38,279 nt of DNA from Actinomycetota bacterium (GTDB lineage: Bacteria > Actinomycetota > Acidimicrobiia > Acidimicrobiales > Ilumatobacteraceae): contig JAUSLQ010000135.1 in assembly GCA_030645675.1 (NCBI GenBank), forward strand, positions 1 through 38,279. The letters are read 5' to 3'. Positions 15,991 to 24,298 of the stretch are shown in pieces (position 1 is the stretch's first letter; each line of letters begins with the position of its first letter). The notes below the pieces were generated by a model. It worked only from the letters and a program-made list of their open reading frames with translations, was not told the DNA's origin and did not search any database. A program made the translations under genes and the position numbers.

Positions 15991-15996
15991 AGGATA
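15991..15996 (-). promoter_or_regulatory. -10 box TATCCT for the epimerase gene
   Basis: On the minus strand TATCCT lies 6 nt before the ATG at 15984 and no Shine-Dalgarno is visible, so a leaderless transcript is likely. A good -35 was not recognised. Confidence 0.42.
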
Positions 15997-16152
15997 GACC
16001 GCGAGGGGTGGTCGCACCGGTGCGTTCCGGCGCCCTTCGCGCCCGTGGCGGCGGTGCCCGCCGGCCGGGTGGCCGGCCGGACGGCGGCTGCGGCTGCGCG
16101 AGTGCGGGAGCGTGCAGCGTCGTGCGGCCTCAGCCGCCAGAAGCCGTACAGG

Positions 16153-16158
16153 TAGGGT
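16153..16158 (+). promoter_or_regulatory. -10 box TAGGGT for the GT4-GNAT gene
   Basis: TAGGGT fits TANNNT and ends 8 nt before the GTG at 16167. It forms a divergent promoter pair with the box at 15991-15996 and supports this GTG over 16161 or 16173. The purine-rich stretch could also act as a ribosome binding site. Confidence 0.4.
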
Positions 16159-16166
16159 GTGTGGTC

Positions 16167-18236
16167 GTGGCCGTGAGCGTCCTGTGGGTGATCAAGGGTC
16201 TCGGCCCCGGAGGTGCCGAGCGCCTGCTCGTGTCACTGGCCGGCGCCCACGACCCGGAGGTTGCGAGCTACGAGTGCGCGTTCGTGCTGCCCTGGAAGCG
16301 CCACCTGGTGCCCCAGTTGGAAGCGCGCGGTGTGCCCTGCCGTTGCGTCGCGAAGGGCAGGCGCGACCCGCTGTGGCCGCTGCGCCTGGCCCGCATGGTG
16401 CGGTCGGGCGGCTACGACATCGTGCACGTGCACTCGCCCTTGCCGGGCAGCGTTGCTCGCCTGGCCGTGCGGTCGCTGCCCCGCTCGAAGCGGCCGGTGG
16501 TGTACACCACCGAGCACAACGCCTGGGGCACGTTCCGGCTGCCCACGCGCGTGCTGAACCGGCTGACCAGCCGCCGCGATCACTTCACGTTCGCGGTCAG
16601 CACCGAGGTGGAGGGCTCGCTGCGCGGCCCGGTGGTGGACCACGCCGGGGTGCTGGTGCATGGCATCGACCTGCCCGGCACCCGCGCCGAGCTGGCCGGC
16701 CGCGAGGCGATGCGTGCCGAGCTGGGCGTGGCCGGCGGCGAGGTGGTGGTGGTCACCGTCGCCAACTTCCGCACCCAGAAGGACTACCCGACGCTGCTGC
16801 ACGCCTGCGCGGAGCTGCAGCGTCGTGGCGTGCCCTTCCGACTGCTGGCCGTCGGGCAGGGGCCGCTGGAGGAGGAGATGCGGGCACTGCACCGTTCGCT
16901 CGATCTCGGCGGCTCGGTACAGCTGCTGGGCTATCGCGAGGATGCCGTGGCCGTGCTGGCCGCCGCCGACGCGTTCGTCCTGGCTTCGCGCTGGGAGGGC
17001 CTGCCGGTGGCGCTGATGGAGGCCACCGCGCTGGGCCTCCCTGCCGTGCTCACGGAGGTGGGCGGCATGCCCGAGGCCATGGGGGCCGACGGTGCGCTGT
17101 GGGTGCCACCGGGCAGGCCGCACGCGCTGGCCGATGCGCTGCAGCAGCTGGTGGAGCAGCCGGAGCTGCGGTCCATGCTGGGCGAGCGTTCGCTGACTGC
17201 ATCAGCTGCGTTCGACGTGCGCCGAGCGGCGCGCGCCATCGAGCGTCGCTATGTGCCGCCGGTGCCGGGTTGGGCGCCGCCGGTGGGCTTGGAGCACATC
17301 GAGATCTGCCGGGCCCGTCCCGAGCACGAACAGCAGGCGATCGAGCTGTGCCAGCTGGTGCTCAGTCACCAGCACGAGGGCGACTGGCCGGCGCTGTTCC
17401 GCTGGAAGCACCGCCGGAACCCGTTCGGCCCGTCGCCGATGTGGGTGGCGGTGGACGACGGCCGGGTGGTCGCAGTGCGGGTGTTCATGCGCTGGGAGTT
17501 CCGCCGCGACGGCCGAGTGGTGCGTGCGGTGCGGGCAGTCGACACCGCAACGCACCCCGACTACCAGGGCAAGGGTCTGTTCACCGCGCTCACGCTGCAG
17601 GGCCTCGCCGAGGTGGCGGCCGAGGGCGTGGAGCTGGTGTTCAACACCCCGAACGACCAGAGCCGGCCTGGCTACCTGAAGATGGGCTGGCAAGAGGTGG
17701 GCCGACTGGCGCCGGTGGCTGCCATCCGGTCTCCGTTCGCGCTTGCCCGCGTGATGAAGTCGCGGGTGCCGGCCGAGCTGTGGCCTGTCCCGCTGGCGGT
17801 CGGTGTGCACATCGACGAGTGGCTGGCCGCCGGTGGCTTCGATCGCTACTCCACGGCAACGCCCGCGGGCCGGCTGGCGACTGCGTTGAGCCCCGACCTG
17901 ATGCGCTGGCGGTTCGGCTCCGCGCTGCAACCCTGCCGTGTGCTGGACGACGGCAACGCTGCAGCGGTGATCGAGTGCCGAACCCGTGGCGCGGTCACCG
18001 AGCTGGTGTGTTTGCTGGGGCTCGGTGAGCCGGTCGCCCTCGACCGCCTGTTGCGCAGGACGATGCGCGAGGTGCGGGCCGACACCGTGCTGCGGCTCGG
18101 TCAGCGACGGCCGGCCACGGGGTTCTTCCCGATGCCGGCGGTGGGGCCGCGGCTGACCTGTCGCATGTTGGGTGCGGAACCCGTGCCGAAGTTGCCGGAG
18201 TGGGCGCTGACGCTCGGCGACGTGGTGCTGTTCTGA
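16167..18236 (+). CDS. GT4 glycosyltransferase fused to GNAT-like acyltransferase
   Basis: The 689-residue product appears to be two enzymes in one chain. Residues 1 to about 365 are a GT4 glycosyltransferase: SVLWVIKGLGPGGAERLL at the N-terminus, DIVHVHSPLPG, VANFRTQKDYPTLL at the donor side, and SRWEGLPVALMEATALGLP with the E-x7-E motif. From about 375 a GNAT-like domain follows: a WKHRRNPFG segment, then RAVDTATHPDYQGKGLFTAL, which holds the acetyl-CoA binding Q/R-x-x-G-x-G/A-like loop, then FNTPNDQSRPGYLKMGWQ. About 130 further residues are unassigned. The neighbour at 22501 encodes a separate GNAT with a matching WKHRESPWG segment. One likely role is sugar transfer coupled to acylation of the product. 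The frame is open back to 16008, but those codons are antisense to the epimerase promoter and unlike protein. Confidence 0.85.
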   Translation: MAVSVLWVIKGLGPGGAERLLVSLAGAHDPEVASYECAFVLPWKRHLVPQLEARGVPCRCVAKGRRDPLWPLRLARMVRSGGYDIVHVHSPLPGSVARLAVRSLPRSKRPVVYTTEHNAWGTFRLPTRVLNRLTSRRDHFTFAVSTEVEGSLRGPVVDHAGVLVHGIDLPGTRAELAGREAMRAELGVAGGEVVVVTVANFRTQKDYPTLLHACAELQRRGVPFRLLAVGQGPLEEEMRALHRSLDLGGSVQLLGYREDAVAVLAAADAFVLASRWEGLPVALMEATALGLPAVLTEVGGMPEAMGADGALWVPPGRPHALADALQQLVEQPELRSMLGERSLTASAAFDVRRAARAIERRYVPPVPGWAPPVGLEHIEICRARPEHEQQAIELCQLVLSHQHEGDWPALFRWKHRRNPFGPSPMWVAVDDGRVVAVRVFMRWEFRRDGRVVRAVRAVDTATHPDYQGKGLFTALTLQGLAEVAAEGVELVFNTPNDQSRPGYLKMGWQEVGRLAPVAAIRSPFALARVMKSRVPAELWPVPLAVGVHIDEWLAAGGFDRYSTATPAGRLATALSPDLMRWRFGSALQPCRVLDDGNAAAVIECRTRGAVTELVCLLGLGEPVALDRLLRRTMREVRADTVLRLGQRRPATGFFPMPAVGPRLTCRMLGAEPVPKLPEWALTLGDVVLF

Positions 18237-18237
18237 C

Positions 18238-19467
18238 ATGGCGGGCACAGAGGCCGGCACTGACGCCGGGCAGGCCGGGCAGGCCGGGCGGGTGCTGATC
18301 GTGCTGGCCTCCGCGCAACGGCGTGGCGCCGAGGTGGAGGGGTCGCAGCTGGCGGCTCAACTGGTCGCGGTGGGCGTCGACGCGCGGGTGGTGGCCCTGC
18401 ACCCTGGCGGCGGGGCCGCAGCCGGCAAGAGCGCCGCAGCCGGCAGGAGCGCCGCAGCCGAACAGTTGCTGGACGCGCCCGTGCTGGGCGAGCGCCCGCT
18501 GTCGTGGGCCACCCTGCGTGGGCTGCGCCGTGAGGCGGCGAGCACGGATGTGGTGATCGCCTACGGCTCCAGCGCGCTGCCGGCCTGCGCGCTGGCGCTG
18601 ACCGGCTGCCGCACGCCTTTCGTGTACCGCAGCATCGGCGACCCCGGACGATGGCTGCGCGGCCGGTTGCACCGCTGGCGCACCGCTCGGCTGTTCCGCC
18701 GGGCCGCTCACGTGGTGGCGTTGTGGCCGGCGGCAGCGGAGGCGATCGTTCGGTTGCACGGCGTGCCGGCCGCGTCGGTGTCGACCATCCCGAATGCGCG
18801 GCCGATGCCGGCGGGTGCGCCGGGTGGAGCCGCCGACACTGGCGCCGGCGACGGCGCGGATGCCGCGCACGGGCGCGCCCGGGCGCGCGCTGCACTGGAG
18901 GTGCCCGACGATGCCCTCGTGGTCGCCTGGGTGGGCGCGCTCAGCGCCGAGAAGCGCCCGCTGGCTGCTGTGCGGGCAGTGGCCGCGCTCGGTCCGCCGG
19001 CCGCCGGCTTTCCTCCCGCGTGGCTGGTGCTCGCCGGTGCCGGTGCACTGGCCGCGGAGGTGGAGGCCGAGTGCGAGCGGCTGCTGCCGGGCCGGCATCG
19101 TCTGCTGGGCGTGGTGCAGCTGCCTCCCGTGTGGGCCGCGGCCGACCTGGTGCTGCTGACCAGCGCCACCGAAGGGATGCCGGGCGTGTTGATCGAGGCC
19201 GCGCTGCACCGGGTGCCGGCGGTGGCCACCGACGTGGGTGCCGTCGCCTCGATCGTCACCGACGGTGCGGGCGGCCGGCTGGTGCCCGCGGCTGCGGGGC
19301 CCGCCGAGTTGGCCGCGGCGATCAGGGAAGTGGCCGGCCGGGCACGCACCATGGGGGATTTCGCGGCGGCCCACGTCGCCGCCCGTTTCACCTGGCAGGT
19401 GGTGGTGCCGCAGTGGCAGCAGATGCTCGGCGAAGTGGCCGCTCGGCGGGGAAACCCCGGCCGCTGA
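18238..19467 (+). CDS. GT4 family glycosyltransferase
   Basis: A 409-residue GT-B glycosyltransferase. The N-terminal domain begins after a low-complexity leader (AGQAGQAG) with VLIVLASAQRRGAEVEG. The donor domain shows VVAWVGALSAEKRPLAAVRA and the E-x7-E motif in SATEGMPGVLIEAAL, then VPAVATDVGAVASIV. Between domains is an Ala/Gly-rich insert (about 195-220). Two in-frame tandem repeats, at 18265-18291 and 18415-18460, encode low-complexity loops, so the N-terminal domain looks expanded relative to relatives. ATG 18238 begins one base after the previous stop, so it is cotranscribed with the GT4-GNAT gene. Sugar specificity is unknown. Confidence 0.83.
   Translation: MAGTEAGTDAGQAGQAGRVLIVLASAQRRGAEVEGSQLAAQLVAVGVDARVVALHPGGGAAAGKSAAAGRSAAAEQLLDAPVLGERPLSWATLRGLRREAASTDVVIAYGSSALPACALALTGCRTPFVYRSIGDPGRWLRGRLHRWRTARLFRRAAHVVALWPAAAEAIVRLHGVPAASVSTIPNARPMPAGAPGGAADTGAGDGADAAHGRARARAALEVPDDALVVAWVGALSAEKRPLAAVRAVAALGPPAAGFPPAWLVLAGAGALAAEVEAECERLLPGRHRLLGVVQLPPVWAAADLVLLTSATEGMPGVLIEAALHRVPAVATDVGAVASIVTDGAGGRLVPAAAGPAELAAAIREVAGRARTMGDFAAAHVAARFTWQVVVPQWQQMLGEVAARRGNPGR
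18415..18460 (+). repeat. 18-bp tandem repeat inside GT4 gene
   Basis: Units of GCCGCAGCCGGCAAGAGC and GCCGCAGCCGGCAGGAGC, followed by a partial third, encode AAGKSAAAGRSAAAE. A separate 9-bp repeat (GCCGGGCAG) at 18265-18291 encodes the AGQAGQAG leader of the same protein. Both periods preserve the frame. Confidence 0.8.
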
Positions 19468-19479
19468 GGCGCCCGCCCC

Positions 19480-19485
19480 TATCGT
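19480..19485 (+). promoter_or_regulatory. -10 box TATCGT, internal promoter
   Basis: TATCGT ends 7 nt before the GTG at 19493 and lies in the 25-nt gap after the GT4 gene. This suggests a leaderless internal start within the long plus-strand run. No Shine-Dalgarno is visible at that GTG. Confidence 0.42.
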
Positions 19486-19492
19486 GGGCGAC

Positions 19493-20440
19493 GTGCGCGC
19501 GTTGGTGACAGGAGCAGCAGGCTTCATCGGGTCCACCCTGTGCGAGCGACTGCTGGCCGACGGGTGGTCGGTGCGCGGAGTCGATGCGTTCACCGACTAC
19601 TACCCGCCGGAGGCGAAGCGCCGCAACGTCGCCGGCCTTGCCGGCGAGGCCCGCTTCGAGCTGGTCGAGGCCGACCTCACGGTGGCGGCCGTGGAGCCGT
19701 TGCTGGCCGGCTGCGACGTGGTGTTCCACCTCGCTGCCCAGCCTGGTGTGCGCGCGTCGTGGCGGCAGGGCTTCGCCGAGTACGACGAGCGCAACATCCG
19801 CGCGACCCAGCGGTTGCTGGAGGCAGCCCGCGACCGGCCGGTGCAGCGGGTGGTGTTCGCCTCCTCGTCGTCGGTGTACGGCAACCCGCAGCGCGTGCCC
19901 ACGCCGGAAACCGACGTCGCGCGCCCGTTCAGCCCCTACGGCGTCACCAAGCTGGCGGGCGAGCACCTGTGCCGCGCGTACGCCGACAACTTCGGCGTGC
20001 CCGTGGTGGCACTGCGCTACTTCACGGTGTACGGCCCGCGGCAACGCCCCGACATGGCCATCCACCGGCTGGTGGAGTGCGCCCGCCGCGGCACCCCGTT
20101 CGCACTCTTCGGCGACGGCTCGCAGATCCGCGATTTCACGTTCGTCGACGACGTGGTGGCGGCCAACGTTGCCGCGGCAACGGCTGCGCTGCAGCCGGGT
20201 GAGGTGTTGAACGTCGCCGGCGGCTCGTCCACCGCCCTGGTCGATCTGGTGGCGATGGTCGGCGAGGCGGTGGGCCGCGAGGTGCCCCTCGACTGGCAGC
20301 CCGCGCAGCCTGGTGATGTGCAGCGCACCGGGGGCGCGGTCGAGCTGGCCGGCCGGCTGATGGGGTGGGCGCCGCGGGTGTCGTTGCGCGACGGCGTGGC
20401 ACGCCAGGTGGCCTGGCACCAGGCCCACCTGCCGTCGTGA
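19493..20440 (+). CDS. NAD-dependent nucleotide-sugar epimerase
   Basis: A 315-residue extended SDR. It starts RALVTGAAGFIGSTLCERLL (NAD site), with DAFTDYY after strand two, a HLAAQPGVR segment, SSSVYGNP and the catalytic YGVTK (Tyr-x3-Lys), then RYFTVYGPRQRPDMA and GSQIRDFTFVDDVV. The HLAAQ.GVR, FTVYGP.QRPDMA and RDFTFVDD motifs are those of UDP-glucuronate or UDP-GlcNAc/GalNAc 4-epimerases. Together with the UDP-HexNAc dehydrogenase, a HexNAc-uronate product is plausible but unproven. The GTG at 19493 is preferred to the GTG at 19484 because a -10 box sits 7 nt upstream of it. The gene overlaps the next start (GTGA). It is distinct from the epimerase at 15046. Confidence 0.9.
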   Translation: MRALVTGAAGFIGSTLCERLLADGWSVRGVDAFTDYYPPEAKRRNVAGLAGEARFELVEADLTVAAVEPLLAGCDVVFHLAAQPGVRASWRQGFAEYDERNIRATQRLLEAARDRPVQRVVFASSSSVYGNPQRVPTPETDVARPFSPYGVTKLAGEHLCRAYADNFGVPVVALRYFTVYGPRQRPDMAIHRLVECARRGTPFALFGDGSQIRDFTFVDDVVAANVAAATAALQPGEVLNVAGGSSTALVDLVAMVGEAVGREVPLDWQPAQPGDVQRTGGAVELAGRLMGWAPRVSLRDGVARQVAWHQAHLPS

Positions 20441-21603
20441 GGATCCTGTACGTGATCGACAGCCTCGGGGCCAGCGGTGCCGAGCACTCGACGGCGGCGA
20501 TGATGCCGCTGCTTCGCGACCTCGGGCACGAGGTTGGTGTCGCCACGCTGTACGACGCCGGCTTCGGCGACGAGGAGCGCGTGCGCGCCGATGGCTTCGT
20601 GGTGCAGCCGCTGCACAGCCGCCGGTACCTCGGGCGCGTGCGCGAGCTGCGGGCGCGCATCCGTGCCGAGCGCCCCGACGTGGTGCACACCACTCTGTTC
20701 GCGTGCGACATGGTCGGCCGCCTGGCGGCAGTGGGCACCGGCGCCAAAGTGGTGTCCAGCCTGGTGAACACCACCTACGACCCGGCGCGTGGCACCGACC
20801 CCAACCTGCGCGGCTGGAAGCTGCGCGCGGTGCAACTGCTCGACGGCATCACCGGCCGGCTGCTGGTGCACCGCTTCCACGCAGTCTCGCCGGGCGTGGC
20901 CGAGGCCAACGCACGCGACCTGCGCGTGCCGCCCGCGCGCATCGACGTGGTGCAGCGGGGGCGTTCGCGCGACCGGCTCGGCACGTGGTCGGCCCAGCGG
21001 CGCGGCAGCGTGCGCGCATCGTTGGGCATCGGCCCGCAGCAGCCGTTGGTGCTGGCGGTGGGGCGGCACGAGCACCAGAAGGCGCACACCGATCTGGTGG
21101 CGGCCAGCGAACTGCTGGCGCAACGGGTGCCGGAGGTGAGGGTGCTGGTGGCCGGCCGCGAGGGCAATGCCACGGCGGGCCTGCACCAGGCGCTGGCGCA
21201 GCACTCGCTCGCTGCCGGCGCGATCTCACTGCTGGGGCACCGGCACGACGTGCCCGACCTGATCTGCGCTGCCGACGTGCTGGCCATCCCGTCTCTGTAC
21301 GAAGGCACGGCCGGTGTGGCGCTGGAGGCGATGGCGCTGCGCTGCCCGGTGGTGTGCACCGACCTGCCCGGCGTGCGGGGTGTGCTGGCCACCGAGCAGA
21401 ACGCGGTGCTGGTGCCCGTGGGCGACCCGGCGGCGATGGCCGCAGCGCTGGAACGCGTGCTGGCCGACCATGAGCTCGCGGATCGGTTGCGCGACCGCGG
21501 CTTGGCCGACTTCGAGGCCCGGTACGACATCCATGTCGCTGCCGCGGCGATGGAGGCGTTCTACGCCGACGTGGTGGCCAACGGCCGCAGGCGGGCTGCA
21601 TGA
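20437..21603 (+). CDS. GT4 family glycosyltransferase
   Basis: A 388-residue GT-B glycosyltransferase. It begins RILYVIDSLGASGAEHS, the usual GT4 opening with the Gly-rich SGAE loop, and continues with RPDVVHTTLF and HAVSPGVAEANA. The donor half has VLAVGRHEHQKAHTDLV and the E-x7-E motif in PSLYEGTAGVALEAMALR, then VVCTDLPGVRGVL. It is the third GT4 enzyme of the plus-strand run. The GTG start overlaps the epimerase stop (GTGA), and its stop overlaps the deacetylase start (ATGA), so translation is coupled. The frame is open upstream to 20365 but that lies inside the epimerase. Substrates are not predictable from sequence. Confidence 0.88.
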   Translation: MRILYVIDSLGASGAEHSTAAMMPLLRDLGHEVGVATLYDAGFGDEERVRADGFVVQPLHSRRYLGRVRELRARIRAERPDVVHTTLFACDMVGRLAAVGTGAKVVSSLVNTTYDPARGTDPNLRGWKLRAVQLLDGITGRLLVHRFHAVSPGVAEANARDLRVPPARIDVVQRGRSRDRLGTWSAQRRGSVRASLGIGPQQPLVLAVGRHEHQKAHTDLVAASELLAQRVPEVRVLVAGREGNATAGLHQALAQHSLAAGAISLLGHRHDVPDLICAADVLAIPSLYEGTAGVALEAMALRCPVVCTDLPGVRGVLATEQNAVLVPVGDPAAMAAALERVLADHELADRLRDRGLADFEARYDIHVAAAAMEAFYADVVANGRRRAA

Positions 21604-22514
21604 ACGCGGTGGTGTCCTTGCTGGGCAGCTCGGCGGTGAGTAGCGCTGCAGCGTGGCTCACGCGTGGGCGGGTGCGCGCGGTGGCGTACCACGACGTGCA
21701 GCAACCGGCAGCGTTCGCCGCCCAGCTCGACCACTTCCGCGCCCGCGGATATCGAACGATCACCGGTGGGCAGCTCGCCGATGCCCTGGCGGGTGTGGCT
21801 TCGTTGCCCGAGCGCGCTCTGTGGCTGACGTTCGACGACGGCGACGCCAGCGTGGCGCAGGTCGCGCTGCCGCTGCTGCGCGAGCGCGGCATGGTGGCAA
21901 CCGCCTTCCTGTGCGGCGCGTGGATCGGCACCGACGAGCCGCCGTGGTGGCAGGTGCTGGAGGCCGCCGTCGCACCCTCCGAACTGGTGGCCACCCGCAT
22001 CGCGCTGAAACGCGGCCCCGACCAGGAACGGCGCCGCCGCATCGAGCAGATGCAGCAGGCGCTGGCTGCCGCCGGTCCACCGTCGGTGGGCCAACAGTGG
22101 AGCGAGGGCGATGTGCACGAGTGGCTGGCAGCGGGCAACGAGGTCGGCAACCACTCCTGGGACCACCCCTGCCTCGATCGTTGCGACGACGAGGAGCAGC
22201 GCCGCCAGGTGCGGTTGGCCCACGAACGGCTGAGCCGGTTGATCGGTGCCCCCGTCGACACGTTCGCATGGCCGAACGGCGACGCATCGCCTGCCGCGCT
22301 CGCCGAACTGCAGGCGCTTGGCTACCGGCTGGTGGCAGGCTGCGACCACCGGCTGGTGGCGAGACGCTCCGACCCGATGGCCGTGTCGCGACTGCGGCTC
22401 GACACCTCGGTGGGGCCCAACCGCACACGGGCGATCATCTCGGGTGCGCACTCCTCGCTGTACCAGTTGCAGCACCTCGTTCGTGGAGGGAGACCATCCA
22501 GTGCCGTCACCTGA
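21600..22514 (+). CDS. polysaccharide deacetylase family protein
   Basis: A 304-residue NodB-like deacetylase. The opening AVAYHDVQQP is the first conserved strand, LWLTFDDGDASVA holds the metal-binding Asp pair and NEVGNHSWDHPCL the H-x3-H motif; FAWPNGDAS is the C-terminal substrate motif. An insertion of about 50 residues (LKRGPDQERRRR) lies between the two metal motifs, larger than in the 6393 deacetylase. No signal peptide is evident; the N-terminus is hydrophobic but lacks a clear basic start. The ATG overlaps the GT4 stop and the last 14 nt overlap the GNAT gene. It may de-N-acetylate a HexNAc residue, creating an amine that the neighbouring GNAT-like protein could acylate; that pairing is inference. 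Confidence 0.86.
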   Translation: MNAVVSLLGSSAVSSAAAWLTRGRVRAVAYHDVQQPAAFAAQLDHFRARGYRTITGGQLADALAGVASLPERALWLTFDDGDASVAQVALPLLRERGMVATAFLCGAWIGTDEPPWWQVLEAAVAPSELVATRIALKRGPDQERRRRIEQMQQALAAAGPPSVGQQWSEGDVHEWLAAGNEVGNHSWDHPCLDRCDDEEQRRQVRLAHERLSRLIGAPVDTFAWPNGDASPAALAELQALGYRLVAGCDHRLVARRSDPMAVSRLRLDTSVGPNRTRAIISGAHSSLYQLQHLVRGGRPSSAVT

Positions 22515-23406
22515 CTTCCAGGTCCGCCTGGCAACCCCGGCCGATGTGCCGGCAGTGCTCGCTGCGCTCAGCGACGGCTACGGTCGGTCCTTCACTCCCG
22601 ACTGGTTCCAGTGGAAGCACCGGGAGAGCCCGTGGGGCCGCTCGCGCTGCTGGGTTGCCGACGACGCCGAAGGGCTGTTGGGTGCGGTGTTCGGCCTGCC
22701 GTGGCGGCTCGCCGACGACCGTGGCCCGGTGGCGTGCTCCCGGCTGGTCGATGGTGCCACCACGGTGCGCTCGCAGCGACGCGGCGTGTTCCGGGCGGTC
22801 GTGCAGGCCGAGCTCGGTGCTGCGGCATCGGCCCAGAGGGTCGGCCTGGTGATCGCCACGGCCACGCCGGAGGCGCGCGCCGCACACGTGAAGAACGGCG
22901 CCGCCGCGCTGGAGCCGGTACGGTCGTACTACCAGCCCGTGCGGTGGTCGCCGGCGAGGGTGCACACCGACCCTGAGGTCGTGCAATCGTGGCAGGCGCC
23001 CCCCGGCCCGAGGCTGGCCACCGCGTGGGATCCTGCCGCGCTGGCTTGGCGGCTCGACGCGCGTGGTGGGGTGCAGTACCAGGTGTCGCAACTGGCCCAG
23101 GCCGACGCGCCGCACGGTGTGGTGCACCGCACGGTGGGCGGTGTTGCACGCACGATCGTGGTGACTGCGGCGTGGGGAGACCCGCCCGCGGTGCGCCGGT
23201 TGCTGCGAGCCTTGGCATGGCAGTCGAAGGCGGTCGCGGTGCTCGCTCCTGCGGGCGCGGGTACCGGTCGTCCGGCCACTCGGATGGCGCTGCCCCGCGG
23301 CGAGTCGCTGCTCTGCGTGTGGGATCACCGCACCGATCCTCGGTCAGCCGCGACGACACGCGAAGCGTGGCAGCTCGACGGCCTTGACGTGGAAGGCGTG
23401 ATGTGA
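22501..23406 (+). CDS. GNAT-like acyltransferase
   Basis: A 301-residue protein with a GNAT-like N-terminal half. The opening VRLATPADVPAVLAAL is the usual GNAT strand-helix. The DWFQWKHRESPWGRSRCWVA segment closely parallels the GNAT part of the fusion at 16167 (WKHRRNPFGPSPMWVA). TTVRSQRRGVFRAVVQAEL occupies the place of the CoA-binding loop, although the Gly pattern is weak. The C-terminal half could be a second, degenerate GNAT-like domain. GTG 22501 overlaps the deacetylase end by 14 nt; a much longer upstream open frame is a shadow of that gene. A role in acylating a surface sugar or lipid intermediate fits its neighbours. Confidence in the fold is moderate and in the substrate low. Confidence 0.74.
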   Translation: MPSPDFQVRLATPADVPAVLAALSDGYGRSFTPDWFQWKHRESPWGRSRCWVADDAEGLLGAVFGLPWRLADDRGPVACSRLVDGATTVRSQRRGVFRAVVQAELGAAASAQRVGLVIATATPEARAAHVKNGAAALEPVRSYYQPVRWSPARVHTDPEVVQSWQAPPGPRLATAWDPAALAWRLDARGGVQYQVSQLAQADAPHGVVHRTVGGVARTIVVTAAWGDPPAVRRLLRALAWQSKAVAVLAPAGAGTGRPATRMALPRGESLLCVWDHRTDPRSAATTREAWQLDGLDVEGVM

Positions 23407-23410
23407 GGCG

Positions 23411-24298
23411 ATGAGTGCCCGTGTCGCAGTCGTGATCGTCACGTTTCGCCGGGTCGACGTGATGCTGCAGACCCTGGCGTGCGTGCTGCGGCAGACGACG
23501 CCTGTGGTTCGTGTCGTGGTGGTGGACAACGACGGTGGCAGCGATCAGCGAGTGCGGGCGGAAGCGACGGCTCTGTCGGACGGGGTGCACTACCTGGCAC
23601 TGGCGGGGAACCTCGGCCCGGCGGCCGGCTTCGCGGCCGGCCTCGAGTGGTTGCTGGAGGCCGACGACCCCGATTGGGTGTGGTTGCTCGACGACGACAG
23701 CCCGCCGGCGCCCACCTCGTTGGCGTCGTGCCTCGTAGTTGCAGCGGAGGCCCAGGCGGCCGGCCTGCACGTGGGCGCCGTCGGCAATCGCGGCGGTCAC
23801 TTCATCCGGGGCCTAGTTCGGCACGACCTGCGCCGCGTCGAGGGTGGATGGCAGCGGGCCGACTTCGTGCTCTCCGATGGGGCCATCGTCTCCAGCGTGG
23901 CGGTCGCCGCCGCCGGTGTGCCGCGCCGCGACCTGTTCATCATGTTCGAAGACATCGAGTTCACCTCTCGCATCCGGTTGGCCGGCTTTGACGTGCTGGT
24001 GCGGCCGACCGACGGGTCGACCTTCCTGCACATGGGTTCCACGGCCGACTGGCGTGGGTACTACCAGGCTCGGAACCACATCCGGGTGGCCCTCGACCTT
24101 CGGCAGTGGACGTGGCTGTGGGGTTGGGTCGCCCGCGAGACAGGCATCGGGCTGCATCTGCTCCGCGAGCGGCGGTTCGCCGGCTTGTGCTTCCGGTGGC
24201 GGGGCGCGCTCGACGGGTTGCTCGGGCGGATGGGAAAGCGCGTCGACCCAGCCGACCCGAGGCTGTGGAAGCGTCGGCCGCCGAAGGGGCCACGGTGA
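23411..24298 (+). CDS. GT2 family glycosyltransferase (GlfT1/WbbL-like)
   Basis: A 295-residue GT-A enzyme. VAVVIVTFRRVDVMLQTL is the first strand, VVVDNDGG the second, and WVWLLDDDSPP the DxD-like metal site (DDD, as in galactofuranosyl- and rhamnosyltransferases). A FIMFEDIEFTSRIRLAGF motif holds the catalytic-base ED pair and is followed by HMGST. The C-terminal part is basic with amphipathic stretches that may bind membrane. It is the first of four consecutive GT2 genes. A GTGAGG element lies just before the ATG at 23411. Its stop overlaps the next GTG (GTGA). The DDD site makes a Galf or Rha donor worth considering, without proof. Confidence 0.87.
   Translation: MSARVAVVIVTFRRVDVMLQTLACVLRQTTPVVRVVVVDNDGGSDQRVRAEATALSDGVHYLALAGNLGPAAGFAAGLEWLLEADDPDWVWLLDDDSPPAPTSLASCLVVAAEAQAAGLHVGAVGNRGGHFIRGLVRHDLRRVEGGWQRADFVLSDGAIVSSVAVAAAGVPRRDLFIMFEDIEFTSRIRLAGFDVLVRPTDGSTFLHMGSTADWRGYYQARNHIRVALDLRQWTWLWGWVARETGIGLHLLRERRFAGLCFRWRGALDGLLGRMGKRVDPADPRLWKRRPPKGPR

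Noticed and set aside
16008-16166. N-terminal extension of the GT4-GNAT protein
   Set aside because: The 53 codons are Arg/Gly/Pro-rich and cover the divergent promoter region; the GT4 fold starts at SVLWVIKG just after GTG 16167.
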